Shown: piece by piece, positions 41,360-49,739 of the stretch
How positions within the stretch are numbered: position 1 is the first letter of the stretch
Layout of the letters: each line of letters opens with the position of its first letter
Source of the DNA: Pseudonocardia abyssalis
GTDB taxonomy: Bacteria > Actinomycetota > Actinomycetes > Mycobacteriales > Pseudonocardiaceae
Direction: 5' to 3'
NCBI RefSeq assembly: GCF_019263705.2
Contig: NZ_JADQDK010000001.1
Coordinates: 5,084,001 to 5,148,000, forward strand
Length of the DNA stretch: 64,000 nt
The notes under the pieces: model-generated
What the model was told of the DNA's origin: nothing
What the model saw: the letters and a program-made list of their open reading frames with translations, nothing else
Database searches by the model: none
Program-made: the position numbers and the translations under genes

Positions 41360-41835
41360 TCCAGCAGCCTCCTCAGGCGGATGTCGTTGATCTTCGCCAG
41401 CTCGGCGCGCACGACCCGGCGCTCGGCGGGCGGGTCGTGCGCGAGGCGCTCGTGCAGGACCGCGAGCAGGTCGGCGGCCGGGCGCCCGTCGGCGCACACC
41501 AGGTAGACGTACCCGAACCGCTCCTCGTACGCCCGGTTGCCGTCGGCCAGCCCGGCGAGCACCGCGGCGTCGGCCGCCGCGACGCCGGCCTGCTCGCGCT
41601 GCGACGCCGCGTGCGCCGACCGCTCCCCGATCCTCGGGTGCCCGGCCAGTGCGAGGTCGACCTCCGGCTCGTCGAGGACGGCGAGCTCGGCGTCGGCCTG
41701 CGCGAGGAGGGCCTCGACGCTCGGGTACGGGCGCCCCGCCGCGAGCGCCCCCGCCCATTCCGGCGACGCGCAGCACGCCGTCAGGTGCGTCGTCGCCTCG
41801 GATGCGGGAAGTGCGTTGAACGTGTCCAGCCGCAT
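41356..41835 (-). CDS. uraD: OHCU decarboxylase
   Basis: 159 residues. Converts 2-oxo-4-hydroxy-4-carboxy-5-ureidoimidazoline to S-allantoin. Typical features: FNALPASEATTHLTACC at the N-terminus, AGHPRIGERSA (catalytic-site His/Pro/Glu), and YEERFGYVYLVCADGRPA with the FGxxFLxxxxG-like block. ATG at 41835 chosen over 41898 since the family starts at LDTFNALP. First gene of the minus-strand series uraD-hiuH-guanine deaminase-xdh, divergent from urate oxidase. Confidence 0.93.
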   Translation of the reverse strand: MRLDTFNALPASEATTHLTACCASPEWAGALAAGRPYPSVEALLAQADAELAVLDEPEVDLALAGHPRIGERSAHAASQREQAGVAAADAAVLAGLADGNRAYEERFGYVYLVCADGRPAADLLAVLHERLAHDPPAERRVVRAELAKINDIRLRRLLE

Positions 41836-41947
41836 CGGTCCATCCTCCCTGATCACCGTGTTTCGGCGGTCGCACATCCCTGTGAAATCGAGACGCACGG
41901 GCCGTCGGAACGCCTACCGTTTCCGGGGTCTACACGGGGAGGCGACG
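41836..41947. promoter_or_regulatory. Divergent promoter region uraD/urate oxidase
   Basis: This 112-bp gap serves two divergent purine-catabolic operons, a usual place for a urate- or allantoin-responsive operator. It is less GC-rich in the middle (GTGTTTCGGCGG; CCCTGTGAAATCGAGAC). I do not see a clear palindrome matching known HucR or UacR sites. GGGGAGGCGACG precedes the urate oxidase ATG as ribosome site. Confidence 0.4.
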
Positions 41948-42844
41948 ATGGGCATCTCGCTCGGGGTCAACCAGTACGGCAAGGCCGAGGTGCGGATGGT
42001 GCACGTCGACCGGTCCGGTCCGCGCCATCGGATCACCGACGTGACGGTCACCAGCCAGCTGCGGGGCGACTTCTCCGCCACGCACGAGACCGGGGACAAC
42101 AGCGCCGTCATCGCCACCGACACCCAGAAGAACACCGTCTACGCGTTGGCCCGACTCGGCGGGGTCGGGGCGGTCGAGGACTTCGCGCTGCGGGTGGCGC
42201 GGCACTTCGTCGACGGGTTCGAGCAGGTCACGGGGGCCCGGCAGGAGGTGGAGGAGCACGGCTGGGAGCGGATCGTCACCTCGGAGGCGGGCGAGCACGA
42301 CCACGCGTTCAGCCGGGGTTCCGGCGAGACGCGCACGACCGTCGTCACCAAGACCGGCGCGGAGGAGATCGTCATCTCGGGGGTCTCCGGGCTGGTGGTG
42401 CTCAAGAGCACCGGCAGCGAGTTCCACGGCTTCCCTGACGTGCCGTACACCTCGCTCGTCGAGACCGACGACCGCATCCTCGCCACCGCGGTCACCGCCC
42501 GGTGGCGCTATCTGGGCGTCGACGTCGACTGGGACAAGGCGCACGGCAGCGTCCGCCAGATCCTGCTCGACCGCTTCGCGCTCACCCACAGCCTCTCGCT
42601 GCAGCAGACGCTGTACGCGATGGGGCGCGGCGTGCTGGAGGCCCATCCGGAGATCGCGGAGATCCGGTTCTCGATGCCGAACAAGCACCACTTCCTCGTC
42701 GACCTCTCGACGTGGGGCCTCGACAACCCCAACGAGGTCTGGTACGCCGCCGACCGCCCGTACGGCCTGATCGAGGCCGCGGTGGTACAGGACGACGTGC
42801 CGCCGGCCGACGCCGCGTGGGCCGGGATCGCGGGGTTCGTCTGA
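41948..42844 (+). CDS. uox: Urate oxidase (uricase)
   Basis: 298 residues. Cofactor-free oxidation of urate to 5-hydroxyisourate. Two tandem T-fold domains; the catalytic threonine is in VIATDTQKNTVYALAR and the substrate-binding glutamine in LSLQQTLYAMG; PNKHHFLVDLS is the second-domain signature and contains the catalytic-triad histidine. Complete. It feeds HIU to the divergent hiuH-uraD genes. The next ORF starts one base after its stop. Confidence 0.95.
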   Translation: MGISLGVNQYGKAEVRMVHVDRSGPRHRITDVTVTSQLRGDFSATHETGDNSAVIATDTQKNTVYALARLGGVGAVEDFALRVARHFVDGFEQVTGARQEVEEHGWERIVTSEAGEHDHAFSRGSGETRTTVVTKTGAEEIVISGVSGLVVLKSTGSEFHGFPDVPYTSLVETDDRILATAVTARWRYLGVDVDWDKAHGSVRQILLDRFALTHSLSLQQTLYAMGRGVLEAHPEIAEIRFSMPNKHHFLVDLSTWGLDNPNEVWYAADRPYGLIEAAVVQDDVPPADAAWAGIAGFV

Positions 42845-42845
42845 G

Positions 42846-43830
42846 GTGACGACGATCGAGAAGGTCGCCCCCGAGGACGGACGGGTCCCGGTCGGCACCG
42901 CGTTCCTCTACGGACTGCAGCACATCCTCGCGACGTACGCGGCGTCGTCTGGCCGCCGTTGATCATCGGCTCCGCCGCCGGGCTCACGCCGGTCGAGTCG
43001 GCCCCGCTCGTCACGGCCGCGCTGTTCGTCTCCGGCCTCGGCACGCCGCTCCAGGCGCTCGGGCCGCCCTACGTCGGCTCGAAGCCGCCGCTGGTGCAGG
43101 GCGTGTCGTTCGCCGCCGTCGGCACGATGACGGCGGTCGCCACCGACGCCTCGCTCGGAGCCCCGGCCACCCGGCTCGCCACGATCTTCGGTGCGGTGAT
43201 CGTCGCCGGGCTGATCGGGTTCCTCATCGCGCCCGTGTTCGCGGGGCTGGTGCGGTTCTCCCGCCGGTCGTCACCGGATGCGTCATCACGATCATCGGGC
43301 TGTCGCTGTTCCCGGTGGCCCTGCGCTGGATCCGGGGCAACCCGACGATCCGCGACGCCTCCGGCGCGGTGGTGGACAACCCGGACTTCGGCTCCGCCAC
43401 CAGCCTGCTGCTCGGCCTGCTCCCGGTGCTCGGGCGGGTGATGAATGCGACCCCGCTGCCCGTGTTCGGCGGCGCGGGGATCGTCCTGTTCGGGTCGGTG
43501 GCCGCGGCCGGGATCCGGACGCTGTCGAAGGTGGAGTCCACCAACTCGAACGTCCTCGTCGTCGCCGCCTCCATCGGCGTCGGGATGATCCCGATCACCG
43601 TGCCCGAGGTCTACGACATCCCGGACTGGCTGCACCAGATCGTCGAGTCCGGGATCAGCGCGTGCGCGATCGTGGCGGTGCTGCTGAACCTGGCGTTCAA
43701 CCACTTCTCGCAGCCCTCGGAGCAGGAGGGACCCGCCGCTCACCGACCCAGCTCGTCGACCGGGCGGCCCGTCGCCGCCTCCAGCTCCGCGGCGTCCACC
43801 GCCCCGCAGCGCAGGCCGCGGAGCAGGTAG
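42846..43830 (+). pseudogene. Purine (NCS2-type) permease, two frameshifts and internal deletion
   Basis: Begins as an intact NCS2 permease (VPVGTAFLYGLQHILATYA), then a one-base loss near 42935-42940 brings a TGA at 42960. The next frame continues with PLIIGSAAGLTPVESAPLVT, and AVGTMTAVATDASLGAP; a second shift near 43262 leads to VVTGCVITIIGLSLFPVALR, where about 150 residues are missing compared with the family before PLPVFGGAGIVLFGSVAAAG and NSNVLVVAASIGVGMIPITV. Intact relatives have about 430-450 residues. Urate, xanthine or uracil uptake would have been its task. The last 91 bp overlap the convergent aldolase gene. Confidence 0.85.
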
Positions 43831-44936
43831 CCGGCCATCGCGCGGGCGGTGGCCGGCTCGTCGAGGAAGCCGGAGTCGGCGCGGTCGAGGTAGGCGCGCA
43901 GGCGGGCGGCGGCCGCGGGGAACGTCTCGCGGTAGAACGCGAACCCGGCGACGAACCGGCTCGGCAGGTGTCCGGGGTGCAGATCCCAGCCCTGGTGGAA
44001 GCCGCGTTCGAGGCTGCGCCGTACGAGCCGGCCGTGCAGTGACCAGGCCGCGCGGACGTCGTCACGGGAGCCGACGGGGAGCACGTTCGTCGACCCGTCG
44101 GACAGCCGGACGCCGGTGCCCGCGGCGGCCACCTGCATCACGGCCTTCGCGTGGTCGGCCACCGGGTGCTCCGTGCTCTGGTGCTGAGCGGCGATCCCGA
44201 GCGACGCGGAGTAGTCGTAGGTGCCGTAGTGCAGCCCGGTGCAGCGGCCGCGGGCCAGCGCGATCATCCGCGGCAGCGGCGACGTGCCGTCCGGGCCGAG
44301 CACCGACTGCGGCGTCTCCACCTGGATCTCGAACCGCACCGGCGCCAGCCCGTGCTCCGCCTCCAGTCCCTCCAGCACCGTGACCAGCGCCGACACCTGC
44401 TCCGGCGCGGTCACCTTCGGCAGCGTCAGCACGAACCCGTCGGGCACGGGGCCGAGTGCCCCGAGGAACGCGTGCAGCGTGCGGACCCCGCGCCGGCGCG
44501 TCGCGGCCTCGAAGCTGCGGAACCGGATGCCGACGAACGGCGCCGCCCCCGCGATCTCCCCCGCCACCCGCACCGCCTCGGCGTCCTCCTCGTCGTCGGC
44601 GCGGGGGCCGTAGCCGTCCTCGAAGTCGACGCGCAGGTCCTCGATCGGCTCGGCGGCCAGCTTGGCCCGCACCCGCCCGTGCACCTCGTCGGCGAGGGCC
44701 GGCGGCAGCCCCCAGACCGCGGCGACGTCGGCCGGGGAGGCGGCATGGGCGTCGAACAGCTCCAGGGCCGCGGCACCCCACTCGGCGGAGGTGCCCGGGT
44801 GGAACCGGTCGGCGGGCACGTAGACGGTGTGCACCGGCTGCCGCGTGCCCGGATCCCCCGGGTACGCGCTGTCGAGGGCGGCGTCGACGCGGGCGAGCGA
44901 GCGGTCGAGGGCGTCGGCGACGTCGTCGGGGGTCAT
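43740..44936 (-). CDS. HpcH/HpaI aldolase-like protein of the purine cluster
   Basis: 398 residues. TIM-barrel features of the citrate-lyase/HpcH group: VYVPADRFHPG at the N-terminus, LRVDFEDGYGPRADDEEDA (acidic metal site), RFEIQVETPQSVLGPDG (glutamate ligand), and CTGLHYGTYDYSASLGIA. It is longer than HpcH and belongs to an actinobacterial subgroup often found with urate/allantoin genes. A lyase acting on a glyoxylate-derived C2-Cn compound would fit the ureidoglycolate produced by allantoicase, but that is inference. Convergent with the broken permease. Confidence 0.75.
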   Translation of the reverse strand: MTPDDVADALDRSLARVDAALDSAYPGDPGTRQPVHTVYVPADRFHPGTSAEWGAAALELFDAHAASPADVAAVWGLPPALADEVHGRVRAKLAAEPIEDLRVDFEDGYGPRADDEEDAEAVRVAGEIAGAAPFVGIRFRSFEAATRRRGVRTLHAFLGALGPVPDGFVLTLPKVTAPEQVSALVTVLEGLEAEHGLAPVRFEIQVETPQSVLGPDGTSPLPRMIALARGRCTGLHYGTYDYSASLGIAAQHQSTEHPVADHAKAVMQVAAAGTGVRLSDGSTNVLPVGSRDDVRAAWSLHGRLVRRSLERGFHQGWDLHPGHLPSRFVAGFAFYRETFPAAAARLRAYLDRADSGFLDEPATARAMAGYLLRGLRCGAVDAAELEAATGRPVDELGR

Positions 44937-44952
44937 CGCCGCATTCTGCGGG

Positions 44953-46032
44953 CTACGAGCGCATCGCCGACAGCGCCTCGGCGCGCGTCAGGCCCGTCGC
45001 CTGCAGGAGGTCCAGCGCGATGCTGCGGAGCTGCGCGACGATCACCTGCTCCGACGGCCCCGGAACCCACACCTCCGACAGCACCACCGCATGCCGGACG
45101 ACGTCGAGCACCGGTTCGCGGGCCCGCTTCCGGTCGCCCTCGCGCCCCAGCTCGGCGGTGAGCGTGCCGACGGCCGCGGACAGCTCGCCGAGTGCGTCGG
45201 CGAGCTCCGCAGCGGCGGGTTCGTCATCGAGCAGGGCCTGGTAGGTGCGTCGGGCGAGCACGCGGGCGTTGCGCATCGCGTAGTCGGTGCGTTCGGCCAG
45301 CTCGCTGAACCGGCCCAGCTGGAGCCGGCGCCGTCGGTAGAGGGGGGCGACGGTGGCGACCTCGTGGCCACCGCGCAGGGCGGAGCGCAGATCGTCGATC
45401 AGGGGCTGGGAGGCGCGGGCCTGCTCCAGCGCGGCGAGCGCGATCGACGGGTCGCGCACGCGCAGCGCGTCGCCCGTGCGGGCGAGGACGGCGGCGAGCT
45501 CGTCGAGCAGGGATCGGGCCCCGCGCTGCACCGGGCGCACCGGGTCGGTCGGGATCAGGCCCGCCACGACGACGCCCACGACGCCCCCGATCAGGGCGTC
45601 GATGCAACGGTCGATGCCGCCCGCGTCGCCGGGCGGCAGCAGCGTGGCCACCAGCACCGCCGACGATCCGGCCTGCGCGACGAGCAGCGTGGCGCCGTCG
45701 GCGAACACCGCCACCGACATCGCGAGCGCGACGACCAGCGCGATCTGCCACGCCCCGGAGCCGATCTGGGAGATCAGCAGGTCGCCGACCAGCACCCCGA
45801 CGCTGACGCCCGCCACCAGCTCCGCGACGCGGCGCAACCGGCTGGTGAGTGACAGGCCGAGGGAGATGACCGCGGCGATCGGGGCGAAGAACGGCCGCGC
45901 GTGGCCGACGAGGTCGCTCGCGACGTACCAGGCGAGCCCCGCGGCCACCGCGCACTGCAGGATCGGCAGGGCCGACAGCGCGACCCGCCGACCCCTGGCC
46001 CGCAGGTGGGCCCGCAGTCGACGGCCGCGCAC
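44953..46032 (-). CDS. FUSC/aromatic-acid-exporter-type membrane protein
   Basis: 359 residues. An N-terminal half with six hydrophobic segments (LSALPILQCAVAAGLAWYVA; PFFAPIAAVISLG; VLVATLLPPGD) ending near GVVGVVVAGLIPTDPVR, and a cytoplasmic helical half (SLLDELAAVLARTGDALRVR; LGRFSELAERTDYAMRNARV). That is one FUSC module. Members export aromatic acids or other small molecules, mostly without proof. GTG at 46032 chosen because the hydrophobic core follows a basic start. Five bases separate it from the DUF3151 gene. Confidence 0.75.
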   Translation of the reverse strand: MRGRRLRAHLRARGRRVALSALPILQCAVAAGLAWYVASDLVGHARPFFAPIAAVISLGLSLTSRLRRVAELVAGVSVGVLVGDLLISQIGSGAWQIALVVALAMSVAVFADGATLLVAQAGSSAVLVATLLPPGDAGGIDRCIDALIGGVVGVVVAGLIPTDPVRPVQRGARSLLDELAAVLARTGDALRVRDPSIALAALEQARASQPLIDDLRSALRGGHEVATVAPLYRRRRLQLGRFSELAERTDYAMRNARVLARRTYQALLDDEPAAAELADALGELSAAVGTLTAELGREGDRKRAREPVLDVVRHAVVLSEVWVPGPSEQVIVAQLRSIALDLLQATGLTRAEALSAMRS

Positions 46033-46037
46033 GTGGA

Positions 46038-46451
46038 TCAGGCCAGGCCGAGTGCGGCGGGAGCGGCCGGATCGGACTCCACGAGGAAGGTGGCGGTGCG
46101 CTCGGCCTCGTCGGACTCCCCGATCGCGACGGCCGCGCGGTGCAGGGCGGCGAGCGCGCGCAGGAAGCCGCGGTTGGGCTCGTGCGACCACGGCACCGGG
46201 CCGAAGCCCTTCCAGCCGTTGCGGCGCAGCATGTCGAGGCTGCGGTGGTAGCCGGTGCGCGCGTAGGCGTAACCGGTGACCGTCTCGCCCGCGTCGAGCG
46301 CGTTCTCGGCGAGCTGGGCCCAGGCGATCGCCGACGTGGGATGGTCGGCGGCGACCTTCGCGGGGTCGGCGCCGCCGTCGAGCTCGGCGGCGGCCGGGTC
46401 GACCGGGAGCAGGGTGGGGTCGGGTCCGAGGAGGTTGCCGTGCAGCGTCAT
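46038..46451 (-). CDS. DUF3151 protein (Rv0360c-like)
   Basis: 137 residues, soluble, helical (TPR-like feel): LGPDPTLLPVDPAAAELDGG, SAIAWAQLAENALDAGETVT, ARTGYHRSLDMLRRNGWKGF and GPVPWSHEPNRGFLRALAAL are the conserved family blocks. Function unknown. ATG at 46449-46451. Neighbours DUF1707 protein, fba and dedA repeat the order of Rv0360c-Rv0364. Confidence 0.9.
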   Translation of the reverse strand: MTLHGNLLGPDPTLLPVDPAAAELDGGADPAKVAADHPTSAIAWAQLAENALDAGETVTGYAYARTGYHRSLDMLRRNGWKGFGPVPWSHEPNRGFLRALAALHRAAVAIGESDEAERTATFLVESDPAAPAALGLA

Positions 46452-46493
46452 GGGCCCATCCTGCCTGCTCGGCACGTCGGTCCGCCCACCACG

Positions 46494-47099
46494 TCAGTCG
46501 TCGTCGTCCTCGTCGTCCTCGTTGTCGTTGTCGTCGTTGTCGTCGTCGTCGCGGTCGGCGGCCGATGCCTCGGTCTGCGTCCGGACGTCGACGTTGCCGA
46601 ACGCGCCGGAGGCGTCGACCGTGATCTCGGGGCCGGTGCCCGTCCCGGCACAGGCCGCGTCCCGGGCGTCGTCGGGGACCACGACCTCGGCGCTGGAGAA
46701 CAGGAACCCGAGCTCGACGCGGTCGTCGCCGGCGGCCACCGGGATCGTGCGGCTGCTGAACACCGCCGCGCCGTCGTCGCGGCCGAGGAGCTGCCCGCCG
46801 CCCCAGAGCACCGCCGCCCCGACGACGGGCGTGCCGAGCAGCACGCCCGCGCGCCGGGCCCTCGACGCCGTGTCCGACGCCCGGTCGGCGGCGACCGGCT
46901 CCCGGAGCACCGGTGCCGGGGCCGGGAGGTCGGCGGTGAGCGCGTGCAGGTCGGCACGCGTCCGGGTCGCCCAGACGCCGCCGGAGCGCTCCTCGTACCC
47001 GGAGAGGGCCAACCGGCACCCGCCGAGGGCGCGCTGCAGACGCTCGTCCGCAGCGCGCCGCTCGGTGTCCCCGACCCGGACCGCCGGGTCCGCCGTGAT
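46494..47099 (-). CDS. DUF1707 membrane protein with poly-Asp tail (Rv0361-like)
   Basis: About 200 residues. N-terminal DUF1707 domain (VGDTERRAADERLQRALGG; ARTRADLHALTADLP is seen as TRTRADLHALTADLP), one membrane helix (AGVLLGTPVVGAAVLWGG), a LiaF-like exported beta part (LGFLFSSAEVVVPDDA; GPEITVDASGAFGNVDVRT), and a tail of about 20 Asp/Asn/Glu. No ATG, GTG or TTG exists before the DUF1707 motif without running into fba; the start is unresolved and 47099 (ATC) marks the earliest codon after the fba stop. A CTG at 47120-47122 inside fba, or a sequence error, is possible. Likely translated with fba. Confidence 0.7.
   Translation of the reverse strand: MTADPAVRVGDTERRAADERLQRALGGCRLALSGYEERSGGVWATRTRADLHALTADLPAPAPVLREPVAADRASDTASRARRAGVLLGTPVVGAAVLWGGGQLLGRDDGAAVFSSRTIPVAAGDDRVELGFLFSSAEVVVPDDARDAACAGTGTGPEITVDASGAFGNVDVRTQTEASAADRDDDDNDDNDNEDDEDDDD
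46498..46552. repeat. GTC/GTT/CTC trinucleotide run coding the acidic tail
   Basis: About eighteen trinucleotides, mostly GTC with GTT and CTC, read on the minus strand as Asp, Asn and Glu codons. A run like this can gain or lose codons by slippage, so tail length may vary between strains. Confidence 0.85.
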
Positions 47100-47101
47100 C
47101 C

Positions 47102-48133
47102 CTACTTCAGCTTCTGCCCCGTCGAGCGGAGGTTCTCGCAGGCCAGCGTGACGCGCTCGGCCATGTTGAGCTCCGCGGCCTTGAGGTAGGTGCGCGGGTC
47201 GTAGGTCTTCTTGTTGCCGACCTCGCCGTCGACCTTCAGCACCCCGTCGTAGTTGCTGAACATGTGGCCCGCGATCGGCCGCGTGAACGCGTACTGGGTG
47301 TCGGTGTCGACGTTCATCTTCACGACGCCGTAGTCGAGCGCCTCGTGGATCTCCTCGATCAGCGAACCCGAGCCGCCGTGGAACACCAGGTCGAACGGCT
47401 TCGCCGAGGCGTCGAGACCCAGCTTGGCGATCGCGACCTCCTGGCCCTGCTTGAGGATCTCCGGGCGGAGCTTGACGTTGCCCGGCTTGTAGACGCCGTG
47501 CACGTTGCCGAACGTGGCGGCCAGCAGGTAGCGGCCCTTCTCGCCGGCGCCCAGGACCTCGACGGTGCGCTCGTAGTCGCCGGGGGCGGTGTAGAGCTTG
47601 TCGTTGATGTCGTTCGCGACGCCGTCCTCCTCGCCGCCGACGACGCCGATCTCGACCTCGAGGATGATCCGTGCCTTGCCGGCCAGCTCGAGGAGCTCGG
47701 CGGCGATGGAGAGGTTCTCCTCCAGCTCGACCGCGGAGCCGTCCCACATGTGGCTCTGGAACAGCGGGTTCTCGCCGCGGTCGACGCGCTCCTGGCTGAT
47801 CGCGATCAGCGGGCGGACGAACCCGTCGAGCTTGTCCTTGGGGCAGTGGTCGGTGTGCAGCGCCACGTTGATCGGGTAGTGGCGCGCGGCGACGTGGGCG
47901 AACTCGGCGAGTGCCGTCGCCCCGACGACCATGTCCTTGACGCGCGTGCCGGAGAGGAACTCGGCGCCGCCCGTGGAGACCTGGATGATGCCGTCGCTCT
48001 CCGCCTCGGCGAAGCCGCGCAGCGCCGCGTTCAGCGTCTCGCTGCTGGTGACGTTGATGGCGGGGTAGGCGAACTGGCCGCTCTTGGCGTTGTCCAGCAT
48101 CTGGTTGTAGATCTCGGGCGTGGCGATAGGCAC
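47102..48133 (-). CDS. fba: Fructose-bisphosphate aldolase, class II
   Basis: 343 residues. Zinc aldolase of glycolysis and gluconeogenesis. Seen: TPEIYNQMLDNAKSGQFAYP, ALHTDHCPKDKL (catalytic Asp and zinc His), ILEVEIGVVGGEEDGV (zinc Glu), ATFGNVHGVYKPG and LVFHGGSGS. GTG at 48133 is preceded by GAGGAGGG. Full length for the actinobacterial type. Divergent from the ECF sigma factor gene. Confidence 0.96.
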   Translation of the reverse strand: MPIATPEIYNQMLDNAKSGQFAYPAINVTSSETLNAALRGFAEAESDGIIQVSTGGAEFLSGTRVKDMVVGATALAEFAHVAARHYPINVALHTDHCPKDKLDGFVRPLIAISQERVDRGENPLFQSHMWDGSAVELEENLSIAAELLELAGKARIILEVEIGVVGGEEDGVANDINDKLYTAPGDYERTVEVLGAGEKGRYLLAATFGNVHGVYKPGNVKLRPEILKQGQEVAIAKLGLDASAKPFDLVFHGGSGSLIEEIHEALDYGVVKMNVDTDTQYAFTRPIAGHMFSNYDGVLKVDGEVGNKKTYDPRTYLKAAELNMAERVTLACENLRSTGQKLK

Positions 48134-48204
48134 GGGTGTGGCCCTCCTCGACGTCTGACCGGTGCGCTTCTTCGACGGCAGTATCGCGCACTACGCTGAC
48201 CGTC

Positions 48205-48786
48205 GTGGCTGCCGACGGTATCGAGCGCGCCGTCGAGCAGACGCTCAGCGGCATGCGCAGGCTGGACCCGATACCGCCGGTGCCCGCCCCGGACGCGCCG
48301 CTGACGCTGGCCGACCTCTACCGCGACCACCGCACCCGCCTGGTCCGCCTCGCCGTCCTGCTGGTCGACGACCCCGCCACCGCGGAGGACGTCGTCCAGG
48401 AGGCGTTCGCGGGGCTGCACCGGCACTGGTCCGGGCTGCGGGACGAGGCCGCGGCTGTCGGCTACCTGCGTACGGCCGTCGTCAACGGGTCGCGGTCGGT
48501 GCTGCGCCGCCGCCGCACCGCGCGCGAGTACGTGCCGCCGCACCAGGTCAACGCCCGCTCCGCGGAGTCGCTGGCGATGCTCTCGGCCGAGCACCAGGCC
48601 GTCGTCGACGCGCTCGCGACGCTGCCCCCGCGCCAGCGCGAGGTGCTCGTCCTGCGCTACTACGGCGGGCTGAGCGAGGCGGAGATCGCCGACGCCACCG
48701 GGATCAGCCGCGGCACCGTCAAGTCGACGGCGAGCCGGGCGCTCGACGCGGTGTCGCACGTGCTGAAGCCCAAGGACGCGCGATGA
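48205..48786 (+). CDS. ECF sigma factor of the SigE family
   Basis: 193 residues. Region 2 with LYRDHRTRLVRLAVLLVDDP and AEDVVQEAFAGLHRHW; region 4 with LPPRQREVLVLRYYGGLSEA, EIADATGISRGTVKSTASRA. The 35 residues before region 2 are not conserved. Group-IV sigma factors respond to envelope or other stress and are usually held by a coupled anti-sigma factor. The next gene overlaps by ATGA and codes for a small membrane protein, the expected position of such a regulator. GTG at 48205 gives the shortest N-terminus; longer frames enter the fba promoter. Confidence 0.88.
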   Translation: MAADGIERAVEQTLSGMRRLDPIPPVPAPDAPLTLADLYRDHRTRLVRLAVLLVDDPATAEDVVQEAFAGLHRHWSGLRDEAAAVGYLRTAVVNGSRSVLRRRRTAREYVPPHQVNARSAESLAMLSAEHQAVVDALATLPPRQREVLVLRYYGGLSEAEIADATGISRGTVKSTASRALDAVSHVLKPKDAR

Positions 48787-49001
48787 CCGCCGATCCGGAA
48801 CGCCGGCTCGCCGAGGCGCTGCGCGCGCAGGCCCGCGGGGGCGGCCGTCCGATGACACCCCCGCGCGGCGAGCCGGAGCGGGAGACCGGCATGTCGGTGC
48901 GCACGGCCCTGCTGCTGGCCCTGCTCGGCGGCGGTGTCCTGGGCGCCGTGCTGGCCCTGCTCTCGCTCCTCGCGCCGGGAGTGCTGCCCGCACTGGGCTG
49001 A
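48783..49001 (+). CDS. 72-residue single-pass membrane protein coupled to the ECF sigma factor
   Basis: N-terminal cytoplasmic part of about 40 residues (ADPERRLAEALRAQARGGG; PRGEPERETGMSVR) and one membrane helix (ALLLALLGGGVLGAVLALL) ending close to the C-terminus. No zinc motif and no exported domain. The first helix resembles the beginning of anti-sigma proteins of SigE-type loci. If functional it would be a minimal membrane anti-sigma factor; that is inference from overlap and topology. Confidence 0.6.
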   Translation: MTADPERRLAEALRAQARGGGRPMTPPRGEPERETGMSVRTALLLALLGGGVLGAVLALLSLLAPGVLPALG

Positions 49002-49027
49002 ACCGGTCTCGGTATCGTCACGGGGTG

Positions 49028-49678
49028 ATGACGACCACGCTCGCCCTCGGCCCGGAGTGGCTCAAGCCCGACGTGATCATCGGCTGGCTGGGCCCCTGGG
49101 CGCTGGTCGGGCTGGCACTGATCGTGTTCGCCGAGTGCGGCCTGCTCCTCGGCTTCTTCCTCCCCGGCGACTCCCTGCTGTTCACCGCGGGGCTCTTCGT
49201 CGCGCAGGGCGCCATCCGGTTCCCCCTGTGGATCGTGTGCGTGCTGCTGGTGGTGGCCGCGTTCGCGGGCAACGTCGTCGGCTACTACATCGGACGCGCC
49301 GCGGGCCCCGCCGTGTTCGACAAACCCGAGTCGAGGCTGTTCAAGCCCAAGCACGTGGCGCGCACGCAGGAGTTCTTCGACAAGTACGGCACCCGGGCGA
49401 TCGTGCTCGGCCGGTTCGTGCCGATCGTGCGCACCTTCATCACGGTGATGGCGGGCGTCGGCAAGATGGACGCCAAGCGCTACTTCACCTACTCGCTGAT
49501 CGGTGGCGTGCTGTGGGCCGCGGGCGTCACGGTGCTGGGGTTCTGGCTCGGGCAGTTCCAGTTCGTGCGCGACAACATCGAGCTGATGCTGCTGCTGATC
49601 GTGTTCCTCTCCGTCGTGCCGATCGTCATCGAGATCATCCGCGCCCGGCGCACCCCCGGGGCGCACGCCGCCCGCTGA
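49028..49678 (+). CDS. DedA-family membrane protein (Rv0364-like)
   Basis: 216 residues. DedA/SNARE-associated fold: ALIVFAECGLLLGFFLPGDS (conserved ExGxxxxFxPG), VVGYYIGRAAGPAVF, then ALxxGRFVPIVRTF as RAIVLGRFVPIVRTFITVMAG, and further helices. DedA proteins move lipid carriers such as undecaprenyl phosphate or phosphatidylethanolamine across the inner membrane. The E, R and G/PG residues of active members are present. ATG at 49028 or GTG at 49025. Confidence 0.9.
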   Translation: MTTTLALGPEWLKPDVIIGWLGPWALVGLALIVFAECGLLLGFFLPGDSLLFTAGLFVAQGAIRFPLWIVCVLLVVAAFAGNVVGYYIGRAAGPAVFDKPESRLFKPKHVARTQEFFDKYGTRAIVLGRFVPIVRTFITVMAGVGKMDAKRYFTYSLIGGVLWAAGVTVLGFWLGQFQFVRDNIELMLLLIVFLSVVPIVIEIIRARRTPGAHAAR

Positions 49679-49739
49679 TGGCCGGATCCGTGGGCACCGC
49701 GTCGTTGACGCCGTCCCGCGGTCGCGCGACCGTGGTCCG

